The notes beneath the pieces are model-generated. The model searched no databases, was not told the DNA's origin, and saw only the letters and a list, made by a program, of their open reading frames with translations. A program made the translations under genes and the position numbers. DNA of 64,000 bases, from positions 8,974,679 to 9,038,678 of the forward strand of contig JAQFVV010000018.1 in the NCBI GenBank assembly GCA_028023455.1. The letters are read 5' to 3'. Below, piece after piece: positions 25,863-39,080 of the stretch (positions within the stretch are counted from its first letter, which is position 1; each line of letters starts with the position of its first letter). This DNA is from Epiperipatus broadwayi. Taxonomy: Eukaryota; Onychophora; Udeonychophora; Euonychophora; Peripatidae.

Positions 25863-27741
25863 AAATAAGAAAATTTTATGTATTTTTATATATTGATTTG
25901 AATAATAATAGTTCTGTATCCTAATTTATAATCTACCTATGTTTGTATTACTATAGAAAATAATACACATATCTATAAATAGTGTTTACAGTGACGATAT
26001 TAAAAAGAAAAAATATTTTAAAAAAACTTTAAAAGTAACCTTATAATCCCAAAGTACAATGTTTTATATTAGAAAGTCATAGGCATTAATATGCAAATTA
26101 AATATTTTATTAAAACACATTCAATCCATATTTCATTTTAATTTAACTAAAAATTTAAATAATCTCTCAACTTTTATTCAAAATTATTTTAGTGAAAAAA
26201 AAAACTTTTTAATTTTTTTTAAAAAAAATCTATCACTCAACTTAGGAAGTGCACTGCTAACTAACAGTATTAAGCAATCCCTGGAAAATATTCAAATAAT
26301 CCATTTGCCTATGAACTCTGTAGTAACTTATTATATAAAAGATGTAAAGTTCTATAAAATTTAAAAACCTTTAAAAAATTTTAAAAGTAAACTGTTTTCC
26401 TCCATTATCTTACCTTTTGGAGCACCATTAGTTCCTTAAATTGTGTTTTCTTTATTTTTTTGCTAGCATACAAAAATACATTCAGATTTTATGTATGTTC
26501 AGCCTTTTCTACCAATTAAAGTCATAAAACTAATACTTACTAACCTACATCTTATAGCTGACCACTTCTCAAAACTTCTACTTCCTTCATATCTTTTTTT
26601 TATTACTTACTCTTTTTTGTGCTTAATGTAATTACAATGTAAAAGCATCTTAAATATTTTACACAAATAGTTTATATCATTTTTCTAACAATTTGGATCT
26701 CATTAGGTTAACATTGAAGGTCTTCTAAACTTAATTACTCAACTCAATGAATCACTCAAAACAGAAACAGAATCAAATTTCTCGTAATAATACTCTTATT
26801 GCTGGACTTCTCAACCTTATCATAACCCTTTGAAAAGTAGAAAAAACATGTATTTATGCTAGATCCAAGACATCTTGTTCTAAACATATATTCCAATTAT
26901 TTATAGATAGTGATGGTGTTGTTGCAAATCTAATAATTGACATTATGCTGCCTCAAAGATAAAAGCTGCCAAACTATATAGATATACCAACATGCAGTAA
27001 TTATATTTTTTGAAGACAAAAGTTTGAATTTAAAAAACTGTTATTTTGGTGAAATTTTACATCACACTAGCAATTCTACATAGATTTATAAAATCCATTA
27101 TCTGCTACTTCAGAGGTTTCTCTACTATTTGCAGTTAAAACCCTGCAATCTACACCCTTCCTCTAATGAGATTGAACTCATAACTGCAGAAGACCTAGAT
27201 AATATATATATATATATGCTTCTTATTAGAAAAAATCTCAATGAATAAATATTTCTCTTCTGATCATTGGATTAAAAGATGCAAAGCAGTAGATGTTTTC
27301 TTGCTTATTCAGGAGGAAATATTTTACACTAATCTGAGAAAGTTAACTAATTACTTTGTTGCCTAAATTAAATTTAAATTTGCATTTGATTTTTGTCAGC
27401 TGGTGTATTTTTTTTCAATACTTTCATTCTTGGACATTAATATCTTTTATTAACTGTAAAAAAAAAAAAAGTTTTTAAACTGCAAAATTGCATTCAAAAA
27501 CTGTATATGATTGTCTATTTTTTTATCTTTACCAGAGCTTCAGCTTAGGATTTTATTATAAAATTACTTCTATTCGAAATTTATGTTGAATCACTTCTTT
27601 AGATGCCTAAAGGCAATTACAAATAGCATTTTCTCATCTTCCAGTCACAATCTAAATAATTTCATCTGTAAATGACATTTCCAATACTATTGCATGTTAT
27701 TGTTAAATATTTATACTTTACAAATTTTCAATGACTGAAAC
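25863..27741. other. AT-rich DNA, nothing recognised
   Basis: A TA microsatellite near 27203-27218. No gene or element boundary visible. Confidence 0.5.
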
Positions 27742-28003
27742 ACAGGCTTATTATATACCTGTGTCTATATATGCAATATATAGGGTATCCAATTGAAAAT
27801 CTGGTGATGGAATGCTCGAAGGCCACCCTGAGGCCAAGATTCTTGTCACACCCATGTTGACCTAAAGTCAATCTGAACCCCACATGTATAGGACATAATC
27901 CATTTAATACATATGCAAGGATGGGCAGACATCTCTACAATGTAATAACTAAAATACAGGCTTATTATATACCTGTGTCTATATATGTAATATATAGGGT
28001 ATA
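27742..28003 (+). repeat. Segmentally duplicated repeat flanking the 28 kb foldback
   Basis: The block 'caggcttattatatacctgt' plus about 25 further bases occurs at about 27745-27790 and again at 27957-28003. The block between them (about 27793-27915: 'ccaattgaaaatctg...' through 'atacatatgcaaggatgg') recurs at 28264-28397 as the centre of the foldback. This indicates duplication of element-internal sequence. Confidence 0.75.
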
Positions 28004-28072
28004 TGAGCACAGACTTTCAGATGACCCATCACTCTCCACTTTATCTAATAACACTGATACACTCAAGCACAT

Positions 28073-28592
28073 ATATGCTGAAAAGATAAATAATCACCAA
28101 TATTTGTATTTCATACTAAACCAGTAATCATCAGTTGGTCCAGATTATCATCTCCCACACATATATACTATAAGTGCTCAGATATATATTAAGATAGACA
28201 ATCTTCATACTTTAATGGACAGGCTTCAATCTACTATACACTCCAACTCTTCAACCATCCATCCAATTGAAAATCTGATGATGGAATGCTTGAAGGCCAC
28301 CCTGAGGCTGAGATGCTTGTCACGCCCATGTTGACCTAAAGTCAATCTGAACCCCACATGTACAGGACATAATCCATTTAATACATATGCAAGGATGGAT
28401 GGATGGATGGTTGAAGAGTTGGAGTGTATAGTAGATTGGAGCCTGTCCATTAAAGTATGAAGATAGTCTATCTTAATATATATCTGAGCACTTATAGTAT
28501 ATATGTATGGGAGATGATAATCTGGACCAACTGATGATTGCTGGTTTAGCATGAAATACGTATATTGGTGATTGTTTATCTTTTCAGCATAA
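28073..28592. mobile_element. Foldback element (family F1), 28 kb copy
   Basis: The left arm (28073-28265) and right arm (28398-28592) are reverse complements of about 190 bases with only scattered mismatches. The spacer is about 130 bases and is itself a second copy of the 27.8 kb block. A short GGAT run (about 28394-28409) lies at the inner edge of the right arm. No transposase frame is present. The 124-codon minus frame over the right arm and spacer is an artefact. Sequence relatives are at 30.5 and 32.4 kb. It resembles non-autonomous MITE/foldback elements, but no target duplication could be fixed. Confidence 0.75.
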
Positions 28593-30375
28593 ATTTTCAA
28601 TGATATAACTAACTCTCGGGATCTTCATTTTGGGCAACTTGTTTTGTTTGTTGCTCTTTTGCTGTTAAATAATGCCAAAAAAGAGCATCAGAGAAAACAT
28701 TATTTCTTTGATAAATTGTAAACCAATGTCAAATTTTTCTCTGATATCTTAACAGATTAATGAGTGAAAATAATAAATAATATTATTAACTATCTTATTA
28801 TAGCTTTGCAATATGTCTCCATATTACAACAGTAAGTAATATAAACAAACTTATTAAAGCCTATATATGGTAAGAATCCATTTTATCAGATCTCAAATAT
28901 GTTACATCACTATCAAATCTATTGCTTCATAGTTAGATCATTCTTGATCTAGAATATTTGACAAAGCAAGTTGAAAAGATTATTAAACATCTAAACTTTT
29001 AAAAAACCATCTATTATGTTAATAACTATGCAAACTCAATTATACTTGGCCATTTGAGGCACACTCATCTGACTTCACATGTGATATTTTACAAAAAAGG
29101 ATTATCAATATAGTTCTGCCAATTGGTATATTAAGGGGTTTTATTTCCAGTATACTTTTTGAAATTTATGAAGATTGACAATTAAGTTGAAACAAAGAAC
29201 TTACAGATAAACTTTACCATTATATTTTTATATCAGTCATTTAAATTACAACCAGTACTAGAAATCATCAAACTGTCTACTTATAATTATTTGATATTAA
29301 ATGTTATGTAGATTATTATTTGTGGATATGACAAACTAAGCAAATTTAATTAATTTTGTGATATAAATAAAAGCCTAGATTATAGGTAAATCTGATATTC
29401 AGTGACAACTTTCCTGATTCAAATAGTAATATTCATAACAGACCAATCCATTACCAATATCCAAATCTACCTAATGAATCTATAATTCTAAAAATCCATT
29501 TCTAAAAAACTATAGATGAACCTAATAATAATATACAAGGTTCAAATCAAAATTTTTATTATTTATACCATCTATATAAAAGAATTTCCCACAGCTAAAA
29601 AAAATAAGCAAAAATGATCTTGTCCTTTCTGTTTCAAAAAAATAATAGTAAAAGAATCAAAATTTTCTGATCTGTGTTTATCCAACAATTCAATTATGTA
29701 ATGTGTACAATATAACATTTTCACAATTAATCTACATGGCCTAATGATCATGGTAATATATTTGTAATCACAAAAATAAAAATCTCATTATTAATACCAC
29801 CAGTTCTAATTAATATTTTAAATAACATTTTTTTATAAGCAAAACAATTAAATTGATTCAAGTTAAAACAGTTCGAATAAATACACACATTCCATTAACA
29901 AATTAAATATAATACTCATATCTAATAATGCTACTGTAATCATCATTCACCATTCACTACAATTTTATATCATAGCAATATATTCAAGCAAAAAAGCAAA
30001 TGACACAAACCAGTGAACTACTCATTGCTCTCTGAAAAATCTTTGTACTTGGAATAATAATTTTTTGCAGTGACTTCAATTGTTATTACAATGAGTTGTC
30101 ATTTTCGCAACTAGTTAAGCTTAATGAACTTCCCTTGCTATCATTTTCATCATTGTATCCAATAGATGCTATTATTTTATTGGTGGGTTTCCTCTTATTG
30201 ATCTTATTCCATCTCTATCCAACTTAAATATTGCAATCTGCTTAACCACTATTAATTTTATAACAATCCACGTTTAACTCTCAAACTAATTATATATCAA
30301 GATAACATACCAACTTATAATTTCACAATTAAGAACAGATTCCTTTGAGTGATTTTTCCAATATGAAAGTTGTAG
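28593..30375. other. AT-rich DNA, nothing recognised
   Basis: No gene or clear repeat visible. Confidence 0.5.
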
Positions 30376-30926
30376 GATATTACTATCAAGTGCAAGATAT
30401 GGACTGGATTCTATCCACTTTTAACACCTTTGTGGAGGGGTATAATCATAAACATATGACCAAAAACATATGAAAAAGATGGATAATTCCCGAGATGCAC
30501 ATTTATGCTGAACCAGCATCTATCAGTTGGCCCAGATTACAAATCTCTTACACGTATCTTTATTAGTGTTCATTATATATAGCTAGCCAATTACTATAGT
30601 TTAATTAATTAGTGACAAATTTACTGCTTTCACAACTTTGACACAATCCACTTAATGGATATATATTAATAAGCTTTATTAGTCATTCATTAAACAAGAG
30701 ATTATCCACAATGAATAAATATTTCTGTAGGATAATTTTCACTGCACCATTCTCATGTAAGGCAGGGACTAGTTCTATTAGCTTTTAACATTTTGTAAAG
30801 TCATAAACATATGACCCAAGACATGAAAAATATGTATGATATCCCCAAGTACCTTTCCACAATGTGTTAAAAGTGGATAAAAACCAGTCCTTATCTTGCA
30901 TGAGAGTGGTGTAGTGAAAATTACAT
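30376..30926. mobile_element. Compound foldback cluster
   Basis: The arms at about 30735-30797 and 30858-30924 are imperfect inverted repeats built on 'tgcaagat.aggactgg' and 'tatccacttttaacac'. A third copy of the arm sequence lies in reverse near 30390-30440. The block 'cataaacatatgac' occurs at about 30449 and again at 30801. A piece at about 30498-30560 ('tatgctgaaccagc', 'atcagttggcccagatta') belongs to family F1. This looks like nested or duplicated foldback elements. Confidence 0.55.
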
Positions 30927-32439
30927 TACAGAAATATTATTTATTAAGTTAAATAATTGTTATGCTGATCGATACCAGATTATAACTAAAAAAAAACAAC
31001 AACACCAATTCCAATCGAATAAAAAAACTAACCTAAAAAAAAAATGTGTGAATGATATCAATTCAACACTTTTCTGACCAATAAGAGATTTTACAAATGA
31101 AGCAAAATAGCTAAAACATTTTAACACTTAGTAAACTTTTTAGGTTAGTAAAAACTACTGTGAATGTGTGAAATCATTTCTTCCTCTCACTGTAGGCGCC
31201 CTATCCTTCTGTCATACATAAAAGTGAACTCTGATAGATCCATATTGAATCTAAAAATTAAATAGAAGCAATGGTAAGTTTCCAATAATGATTTTTATAC
31301 ATCACCTGTAGTTTATACATTTTTCAGTCAAGATCTTCTAATGCAGATCCACCCTTGCTTTATCTTCAGTGTCAACAGTCACTCATTCCATTTTCAAAAA
31401 AAAAAAAAAGAGAGAGGAAATATATATATGAGAGGGGGAAATTCATTTTACAGAATGTATGTTCGATTCCAGATGAAAGTGGCAAATCGATACCCCCCCC
31501 CTTCCCAGATAACCAAAAACTTAACTAGCCATCCCAAAAACTTCAGCTGTTAAACTTTATCTAGCTATTCTTAAGTAACGCATGAATTAAGGGGAAAAAA
31601 TTATAAACTCTCACGATTGACAGCTGTAGCTTTGCGAATGTCGCCATCTACATTGTTTCTCTGTAGATGGATGCTACAGAGGACTTTGCCCTCCAGTAGG
31701 CTATTTAAAAGCTGTTTTACTTTTTATATAGGTAATCATAAAATTGTTTCTAAAAATAGTGTATTTTCTAATAGTCTATTAACATATCCTACCTTGTATA
31801 ATCGGTCATGCCTGGTCATTGAAACTAAACTAGAATATTAGATTAAGGAAGTTAGCATTAAAAGAAATAAAAGATGATTTCTTGTTTAAAAGATTTCGAT
31901 TTATTATTTATTTGATTAAATACAGTTTGATATTTTATTTATTGAGGTGAAGTTTACACTTGAGTAATTTCTTTAAAAATACTCGCAGATCACACGCGCA
32001 TTCACACATCGAAAACGAGTTTATTGACTTAAGCTATTTACTTTTAGTATTATGATCAAACAATGCGAACACTTGACCGGGAACAGTGACTGAGTTGTAC
32101 ATAGCCTTCAATCATTACATATGATATCTGAATATATGAGTCCTTTATTCATAATCAAATCAAATACTGTAGATATTTTATTTATTAATCTAAAATTAGA
32201 ACAAATTCTAGTGTATCGTTTTTCAAAGTACAGATTATTAATGTTTTTATCTTCAGATTTTTGCATTATTTACAACAACATAGCAATGTGTTGCTACTAA
32301 ATGTTATTTATTTAGTAATTTTAATCTTTTGGCTCCACTAATGAATAAAACTTATTATATCATGACTGAGTATAATCTTTTTATTTATTGATTATATTTT
32401 CCGTCTTACACTAAAATATCTATCATATAGGATATATAT
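30927..32439. other. Unidentified DNA with a C-rich patch
   Basis: A C9 run near 31493-31501, a hairpin CCATCTAC/GTAGATGG at 31644-31670, and short frames without domains at 31341 and 31617. No gene recognised. Confidence 0.4.
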
Positions 32440-32935
32440 ATACCTGTACAGAATAATGTAATATATAGGGGTACTTTGAGCTCAGACTTTCACACGACCC
32501 TCAAATCTCCACACTATCTCATACCACTGAAACACTTGACCACATACATGTCTAAAAGATAAATAATCACCAATATACATATTTTGTGCTAAACCAGCTC
32601 TCATCAGTTGGTCCAGATTATTATATCTACACATATATACAATAAAGGTTCATATTTATATTAAGATAGCCAATCGTCATACTGTAATGAACAGGCTTCA
32701 AACCACTCCACCCTACAACTTTTCAACCACCCATTCTATTGAAAATATGATCATGGAAAAACCCACAGTGATGATGAGAATGTTGGCATCAGTGTGGGCT
32801 TTAATTGTTCCATCATTTATTTATCTTTTAGACATGTATGTGGTTTAGTGTTTCAGTGATATGAGATAGTGTGGAAAGTTGAGGATCATGTGAAAGTTTG
32901 AGCTCAAAGTACCCCTTATACTAAAATATAATCTG
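32440..32935. mobile_element. Foldback element (family F1), 32 kb copy
   Basis: Outer arms of about 110 bases: left near 32465-32570 (from 'ggggtactttgagctcagac' to 'gtctaaaagataaataa') and right near 32818-32925 as its reverse complement with scattered mismatches. Inside the left half lie the F1 blocks 'ataaataatcaccaatat' and 'cagttggtccagattat'. The centre contains a second hairpin around 'acccacagtgatg' and 'catcagtgtgggct' (about 32761-32802). No coding capacity. Confidence 0.75.
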
Positions 32936-32948
32936 AACTATATATAAT

Positions 32949-33100
32949 AAGCGTGTCAATAGCTCTTACTAAGCTTTTCAAAACAACTCTATCCTCAGAC
33001 CAGTTTCTAGCTTTAGCCTGCACTGATGAAAGCCTGAACTAGAAACTGGTCTGATGATAGGGATGTTTTGAAAAGCTTGTTAAGAACTATTGGCATGCTC
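32949..33100. mobile_element. Short foldback element (family F2)
   Basis: The arms 32949-33013 and 33038-33100 pair through 'aagcttttcaaaac' and 'cagaccagtttctag' with a loop of roughly 25 bases. The outer ends 'gtgtcaatagctctta' and its counterpart match the ends of the larger palindrome at 37 kb. 'attaagtcacatgatatatg' at 33127-33146 also accompanies the 37 kb copy, so the family unit probably extends there. Confidence 0.75.
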
Positions 33101-36100
33101 ATAACATTTATATTCAAGCTTATTAAATTAAGTCACATGATATATGGTTTGATTTCCTTGCAACCTGAATTTTATATCCTGTGGCAATCCTACATAAGCA
33201 GATTCTGTATTTTTTTTCTTTATCATTTATTTTATCTCACTTTTTTTTTTATCATGTCCAAATCATGATAATGGCAGAAAAAGAGCCATAAAGTCCTATG
33301 TATTATTTTGATAATTTCATAAATAGAAAAAAAAACTTACACACATACATTATATAATTTGCAATCAATGATGATCCAATACATTCAGCAAATATTTCTT
33401 AGTTGATGTTTCTGAAACTTTGGTTACAATCTGAATATTTCCATTTCTCTTATACCCACTTTAGTTTTCTATTATTGATGTGATCCTTTAAAGATGTATT
33501 AATAACACTCTTAAATCTCTTCTTCATTACTGTTATTTTTTTATTCAATATAATTTTAAAAAGACCACTACAAGATAAGACTTCCTGGAAATTATCACCA
33601 ATGAAGAAGATTATTGGATCAATAAATAAATCCACTACTACTGCATTTGTGCTAAGTGTTTAAAGCAGTTTAGCCCAGTGGTATTTTTAAAAAAGTCAAC
33701 TCAATCATTTAAATTAGTGTTGACTGGAAATTCAACCTAGGCTAATATACAAAGTCAAGAGTCAATAGCTTAGTAAGACTTTTTGGGTATTACTTTTTTT
33801 TACTAGATCTATAACTGATCAACATATTATAAAGTTAGTCAACACAACTATCCCCACCCCACCCAAATTGTTTATTTGTTTGTTTGTTTTTTTACGAACA
33901 TGTGTGTTACTTATGTTGGAATCAGGATCATGCTTAAGAAGAGATATAAAAGACAAAAACTAGAACTTCAAAACTTATTATAATGCTTTTATTAGTTGTG
34001 TAAGCAGATATAAATCCTTATGGATACAGAGATAAATTTTTATATATTATTCATATTAAAGTACAAATATTAGTTTAAGGTCTATTAAAAAATTTTAAAT
34101 GTGCTTTTATCTTTAATTTACTAATTTTTTTTTATCTTTTATTATCCTTACATAATTCTTAATCTTTGATATCTGAAAGATAGCAAACATATTTAATGTA
34201 ATTTTTGTTTATTTTCCTTTTTCATTCATTAAACTTTAATTATTAATGACTGGCTTAATTTATGATTCTTTATTCTAGAAATAATAATTTCTATTTAAAT
34301 TACTGGCTTCTTAAGGCAGCAATAATATTCTTCAAACATAATATGATTAGAATATGAAGAGTCAATTAGCATGATGCTTAGCAAAAAAGTTTATTGTTCA
34401 TTTCTTAAAAGAAAAACCTCAGTTTAGCTATGTTATATAAAATGTATGTAATATTAATAATGAGAAGTATATTGGCAGGATTTTTCAAACTAAACATACC
34501 ATAGAATTATAATTATCTTTCCAAAAGGAACAAACATTTTAAAACCATATTAGTTATTATGAATATTAGTAGTAATGAAATACAATAGTTAATGAATTAT
34601 ATTGACAAGAAATCATAAGAATGAACTTGGATGGAACACCTTTAAAAACAGTTCTACTATAATAAGAAAAATGTGAGAACATCACATTAGTTTCTAATAG
34701 AATGCCATGATATCTTATAAATAATTATTCGAAGAAAATATTTTTTCCAACAAAAGAGATCATTTTGTAATAATTAGATCCTTTGCTTTTAAAATAAAAT
34801 ATTATGTTGATTAATAGAATTCAATTGTTTATTTTTTTTGCTGTCCATGATACTCTTAAATGTTTTCATTAACATCACAATCCTAAAAAATTAATAATTT
34901 TATACTGTTTTTTAACTATCCAAATCCTTATTACAGTTTAAAGTTTATATAAAAGACAGAAATTCAGTGATTATGATCATTAAATCTCATTAATTGCTTC
35001 TCTAACTTTCACATTTAATCCACATTGGAAAATAGTAATCTAATTAACAATAAATCTACTCCAGAATCAAGCATGAATAAAAAAAGGTGAATGTGAAAGA
35101 AATTCCTGGATTATTTCTTTATCAATAAAGAACTATAAGCAAAACCTAGTCCAGTTTTGTTTGATATTACATATATGACTCAAGTGATGCAAAATGAATT
35201 ACTAACATTAAGTCTTAATATAGCACTAGCAATTGTGTGTTATTTGAATATTATAATTATTAATATTCTATAATAGAACTAATTCACTTTAATCACATAA
35301 AGCAAAACTAATTTAGCAGCTAAGATGAAAATTTCACTATAGTTAATATATTAATAGTTTACCTGAACAACTCATATAGTTTTGGGATTCACTTTATCAT
35401 CCAGATAAAACAACTATGAAATAATTATCTGAAAATTTCAGAATCTGAAGATAAAAAACCCGTTTCATTCCAGACTTGAACTCAAATAATTCATATGATA
35501 ACATGTTAATTATTAAACATTTTAGTATTTCCTTTCATAAAATTAATATTTTGAAAATATAAAGCATACAATTTTTTTAAATGATTGTTCTATTTAAAAA
35601 ACTTATTAACTTCAAATGTTTTGACAAATTATGTTTATAATTATTTTATATATTTTGTTTATATGTAACAAAAGCAAATAAGTTCAACTATATAATATTC
35701 ACATTTTATGTTAAAGCTAAGCTATTTCATACGAATCAAACAAATACTAAAATAATTTCTATTTCAAAAATAGTAATTTTCATAGAAATATTAATCTATA
35801 AAAAAGAAGTAAGATATAAATAAGTTTTCTTCTTTAAACTAAATCTCTGTTTTATATGCATGATGAGTATTTATATACACTCAACATAAATAATCTATTG
35901 AAAAACTATTTTACTGATAAATAGTATTTTTAATTTGTCATTGTGATAGCAAGCTGCTTCATCAGTGATGATTGCTACTTCCTTCTACAGTGAAGTAAAT
36001 CATGGTTCAGTATTTATGGTACTTCTCTGGTGCATGGTAAAGGTGGCAATCATCTTTTTGTTTTACAGTTTTTAATTAACACTCATGTGATCAACTCAAT

Positions 36101-36960
36101 TAATTTGGAATTTTTTACATTCAGCAAAAAATATTAAGATACTAATTAGGTTACCTATCAATTCTCTATCTGAAACCAATATCCTAGGCTTACTAAGAAA
36201 TCCTTAGAAACCTGTAAAATGAGCCCAAATGACAAACAGATCTAAATTGAAAATCATAACCATTTATTAATGTGATTCAAAAATATGTGGAGTAGATATT
36301 TTAAGTTTCTAAAAAAAAAAAAAAGATAGGATATTGCACATGAAAATAGAAAAATGAAGTTGAATTAATGATTTCATGTGTTCATGTTCAATTAAAATGC
36401 AAATACATTAACCTTTAATAGGTTTAAGATTTACATCTGGTTTAGTAATTATATAAAAATCTATAGTAATAATTTTTATTTAAAGTGGATGGTATGAAAG
36501 TTCTAAGTACAGAAAGTATGGCCCTTGTAAATTAAATTGTAGTATTTTTTCCATATCTACTAACCTGAGCTATTTTTGCTGTTTTATTTATATGTGTGAA
36601 TTTTTTCATACATTTTTCTTAATTAGTTTTTATCTATTGCAATGTTTTATGTATCCGGTTAATATTCATCAAACATAATTATTTTCATAAATAATTTATT
36701 TCAGTGCACATTTTTTTAAACTTTAGAATTGTTTGTTAAATAATCTCTTAAAGACATGCTGAATGAGTCTTTTGGAAAAAAGTTAAGAAAGAACCATGGA
36801 ACAACATATAATTGTCAGATGGCATTTTTCTATTGCTTTTCATAAAACTCAATTATCCTTTATCTGGACATTTTGCAATGTTGTCTATTTCATTTAATTT
36901 TATTATTCACAGAAATGTAATTATTAATGTTTTGACTATTACAAAAGCAGGTTAATTTAA
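33101..36960. other. AT-rich DNA, nothing recognised
   Basis: TTTG microsatellite at about 33869-33892. No coding or RNA feature. A loose inverted repeat (gatgattgctactt near 35967 and its partner near 36042) is too weak to call. Confidence 0.5.
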
Positions 36961-37624
36961 GTAAATAAAATAAAGTCATACATCACATGACTTAATTTGA
37001 TAAGCTTGTAATTATAAACTAAAATAAAGAGTGTGCTAATAGCTATAACAAGCTTTATCGAAAAATGCTGCAAGAGATAACATTTAAAATTTCTATCTAG
37101 AAATTATTCCCAGCCCTAGACCGGTTTCTAGCTATTGGCTTTTCTCAGTGAGGCATTAGAATCTTTCAGACACTAGATCCAATTACCAACTCAAAGACAA
37201 CACTTATCTGATAGTTAATTTTTAAGTAGAAAATCTGAAATTTTCAGACCATATGTCTTCAAACACAGCTATCTAACTTAAATAGTTATATGGGGCTGAG
37301 AAATTTTCAACTATATCATATGTTAATAGCCTTAGCAATATAATATCACTTAAGACTTAAAAAGCAAAACTATAATAGCAAATAAAATAGTCATATATCA
37401 TGTGACTTAATTTCAGATTTTTTACTTAAAAGTTAACTATCAGGTAAGTGCTGGCTTAGAGTTGATAATTTGGATCTAATCTCTGAAATATACTCACTGA
37501 GGAAAGTCAATAGCTAGAAACTGGCCTGGGGATAATTTCTAGATAGAGATTTTAAATGCTTTCTCTTTTGGCATTTATTGATAAAGCTTGTTAGAGCTAT
37601 TAGCATGCTCTTTACTTTAGTTTG
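36961..37624. mobile_element. Large palindromic element (family F2)
   Basis: The left arm (about 37019-37243) and right arm (about 37412-37624) are reverse complements over some 200 bases with mismatches. Shared blocks include 'tgctaatagct.taacaagc', 'tctatctagaaattat' and 'ctgatagttaa'. The spacer of about 170 bases includes 'catatatcatgtgactt', also present in reverse sense just left of the left arm (about 36983) and to the right of the 33 kb copy. No transposase frame. MITE or foldback, non-autonomous. Confidence 0.75.
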
Positions 37625-38139
37625 GTTAATTTAAGGTTGATCTTTTCATTAAACTTGTATATATATGAACTGAAATGTTCTATTACATATTTAAATATAA
37701 CAAACTTTTTTTTTTTATAAATCACTTACTTCACACATCTATAAAAAACATCACTAATAATATATTTAAGAAAAAAAAGGCAATATTTTAAAAGAGAATT
37801 ATTTATTTACTTAAAAAATTGTAAAAGTCACAGAAATTTTGAAAAGAGTAGTAGAACTGAAAGAACAATAATTGTGCCTTTGCAGTTCTGTGCCCATAGT
37901 TGCTGGCAAAAATATAAACTGACATTCATTTTTATGTCATACCTATTAAGAAATATATAATACCATATTTAATACTAGGTATTGCAAAAGTTTTATTATA
38001 AAATAATTATAAACAAAAAATAAAAAATGTAGAAAATTTTAACAAATCTAAAACCAACTAACAAATAAAATAGAACATATAATTAACTCCCAACAAAAGC
38101 TTATCTCTCTCTATATATGCCAAAGTTTCATTATACAAC
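37625..38139. other. AT-rich spacer
   Basis: No feature recognised. Confidence 0.45.
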
Positions 38140-39080
38140 ATGCTAATTGTGACTAGAATGATATATTACACATCAATAATAAAATTTACAAAGAAATTTA
38201 TTAACTATAGTCATACATTACTGAGAAAACTTCTCTGGGTAGAAGGATTTCATCAATCTCAATCAGAAAATCCTAGGTCCATTGGCAAGCAATGGCCTGG
38301 GTTTACATTCAATAGAAGTATTTGAAATACAAAAATCACTTAATATCATCTCAAGATGTACTGAGATGTTTCCTCAACTGAAAACAGCATCTAAAATCAC
38401 AACCTACAGATAGACCACCTCCACTTACAGGATATTTAAAGTCCATTAGAGACTTAGTCATAGAAACACAAAATCTTGGCTATATTCCACCAAAGGATAA
38501 ATATCAATATTGGGAAGTATATTTATTACTTTCCCCAGCCATAAAAATTTATAAAAAATCTATACTTGAACTTACAAATAACTATGTCACAAATTTAGAT
38601 ATTGGTCACTTGAGCCTAAATTCTTTGATTTTCTGGTTAAGATCAACTTAGAAGCATTACCTATCAAATTTTTTTACAAATATAAAAGACAGATTCAATC
38701 AATAGATGATCACTGTGGTTTTTATAAAAGGGAGTCTGAATCCCAATCTCACATTTATTTCTTATGTCCCTGCTTTGACCAGATCAGGACAGAAATATCA
38801 GTCATATTTAAGAATAAAAAAATATAAATATTGAATATTATTTTAAGGAATTTGGTAAAGGTTTTTTTCGAATGTATGTGCTATGATATCTTTGTTCTCT
38901 ATGCTATATGGTGCACAAGATGTGTATATGAAAACAATTCAAGAAGGTCACTAATTGCATTTAGAATTAAGCTAGAAACAATAAAAGAAAGGGATAGAAA
39001 AGTTTCCAATTACAAGGTATATATAGAAACCTGGTGGAGACTCTCTCAATCTTCAAAGCTATAGCATGACACACTTGCCT
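38140..39080 (+). pseudogene. LINE ORF2 C-terminal region with zinc-binding motif
   Basis: Joined across frameshifts, the plus strand encodes a continuous non-LTR retrotransposon C-terminus. One long open stretch near 38424-38650 begins 'GYLKSIRDLVIETQNLGYI'. A frame change then leads to 'LPIKFFYKYKRQI', and a 'C..F......SHIYFLCPCF' segment (about 38710-38785) follows that resembles the Cys/His zf-RVT motif found near the end of many LINE polymerases. The last piece ends 'YIETWWRLSQSSKL' and a stop at 39064. At least one internal stop (after 38825) and one frameshift show it is dead. It differs from the RTE-like fragments elsewhere. Confidence 0.6.

Noticed and set aside
28226-28600. 124-codon minus frame
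   Set aside because: It covers the arm and spacer of a palindromic element; the frame is not kept in the sister copy at 32 kb.
33018-33085. Possible hammerhead ribozyme in the 33 kb foldback (ctgatga and gaaac words)
   Set aside because: The bases between CTGATGA and GAAA do not form a stem II in either arrangement; the words come from the palindrome arms.
27742-37624. CRISPR-like or satellite array
   Set aside because: The repeats are foldback elements with long arms and irregular spacing, not short regular direct repeats with unique spacers. The DNA is also clearly eukaryotic in content.
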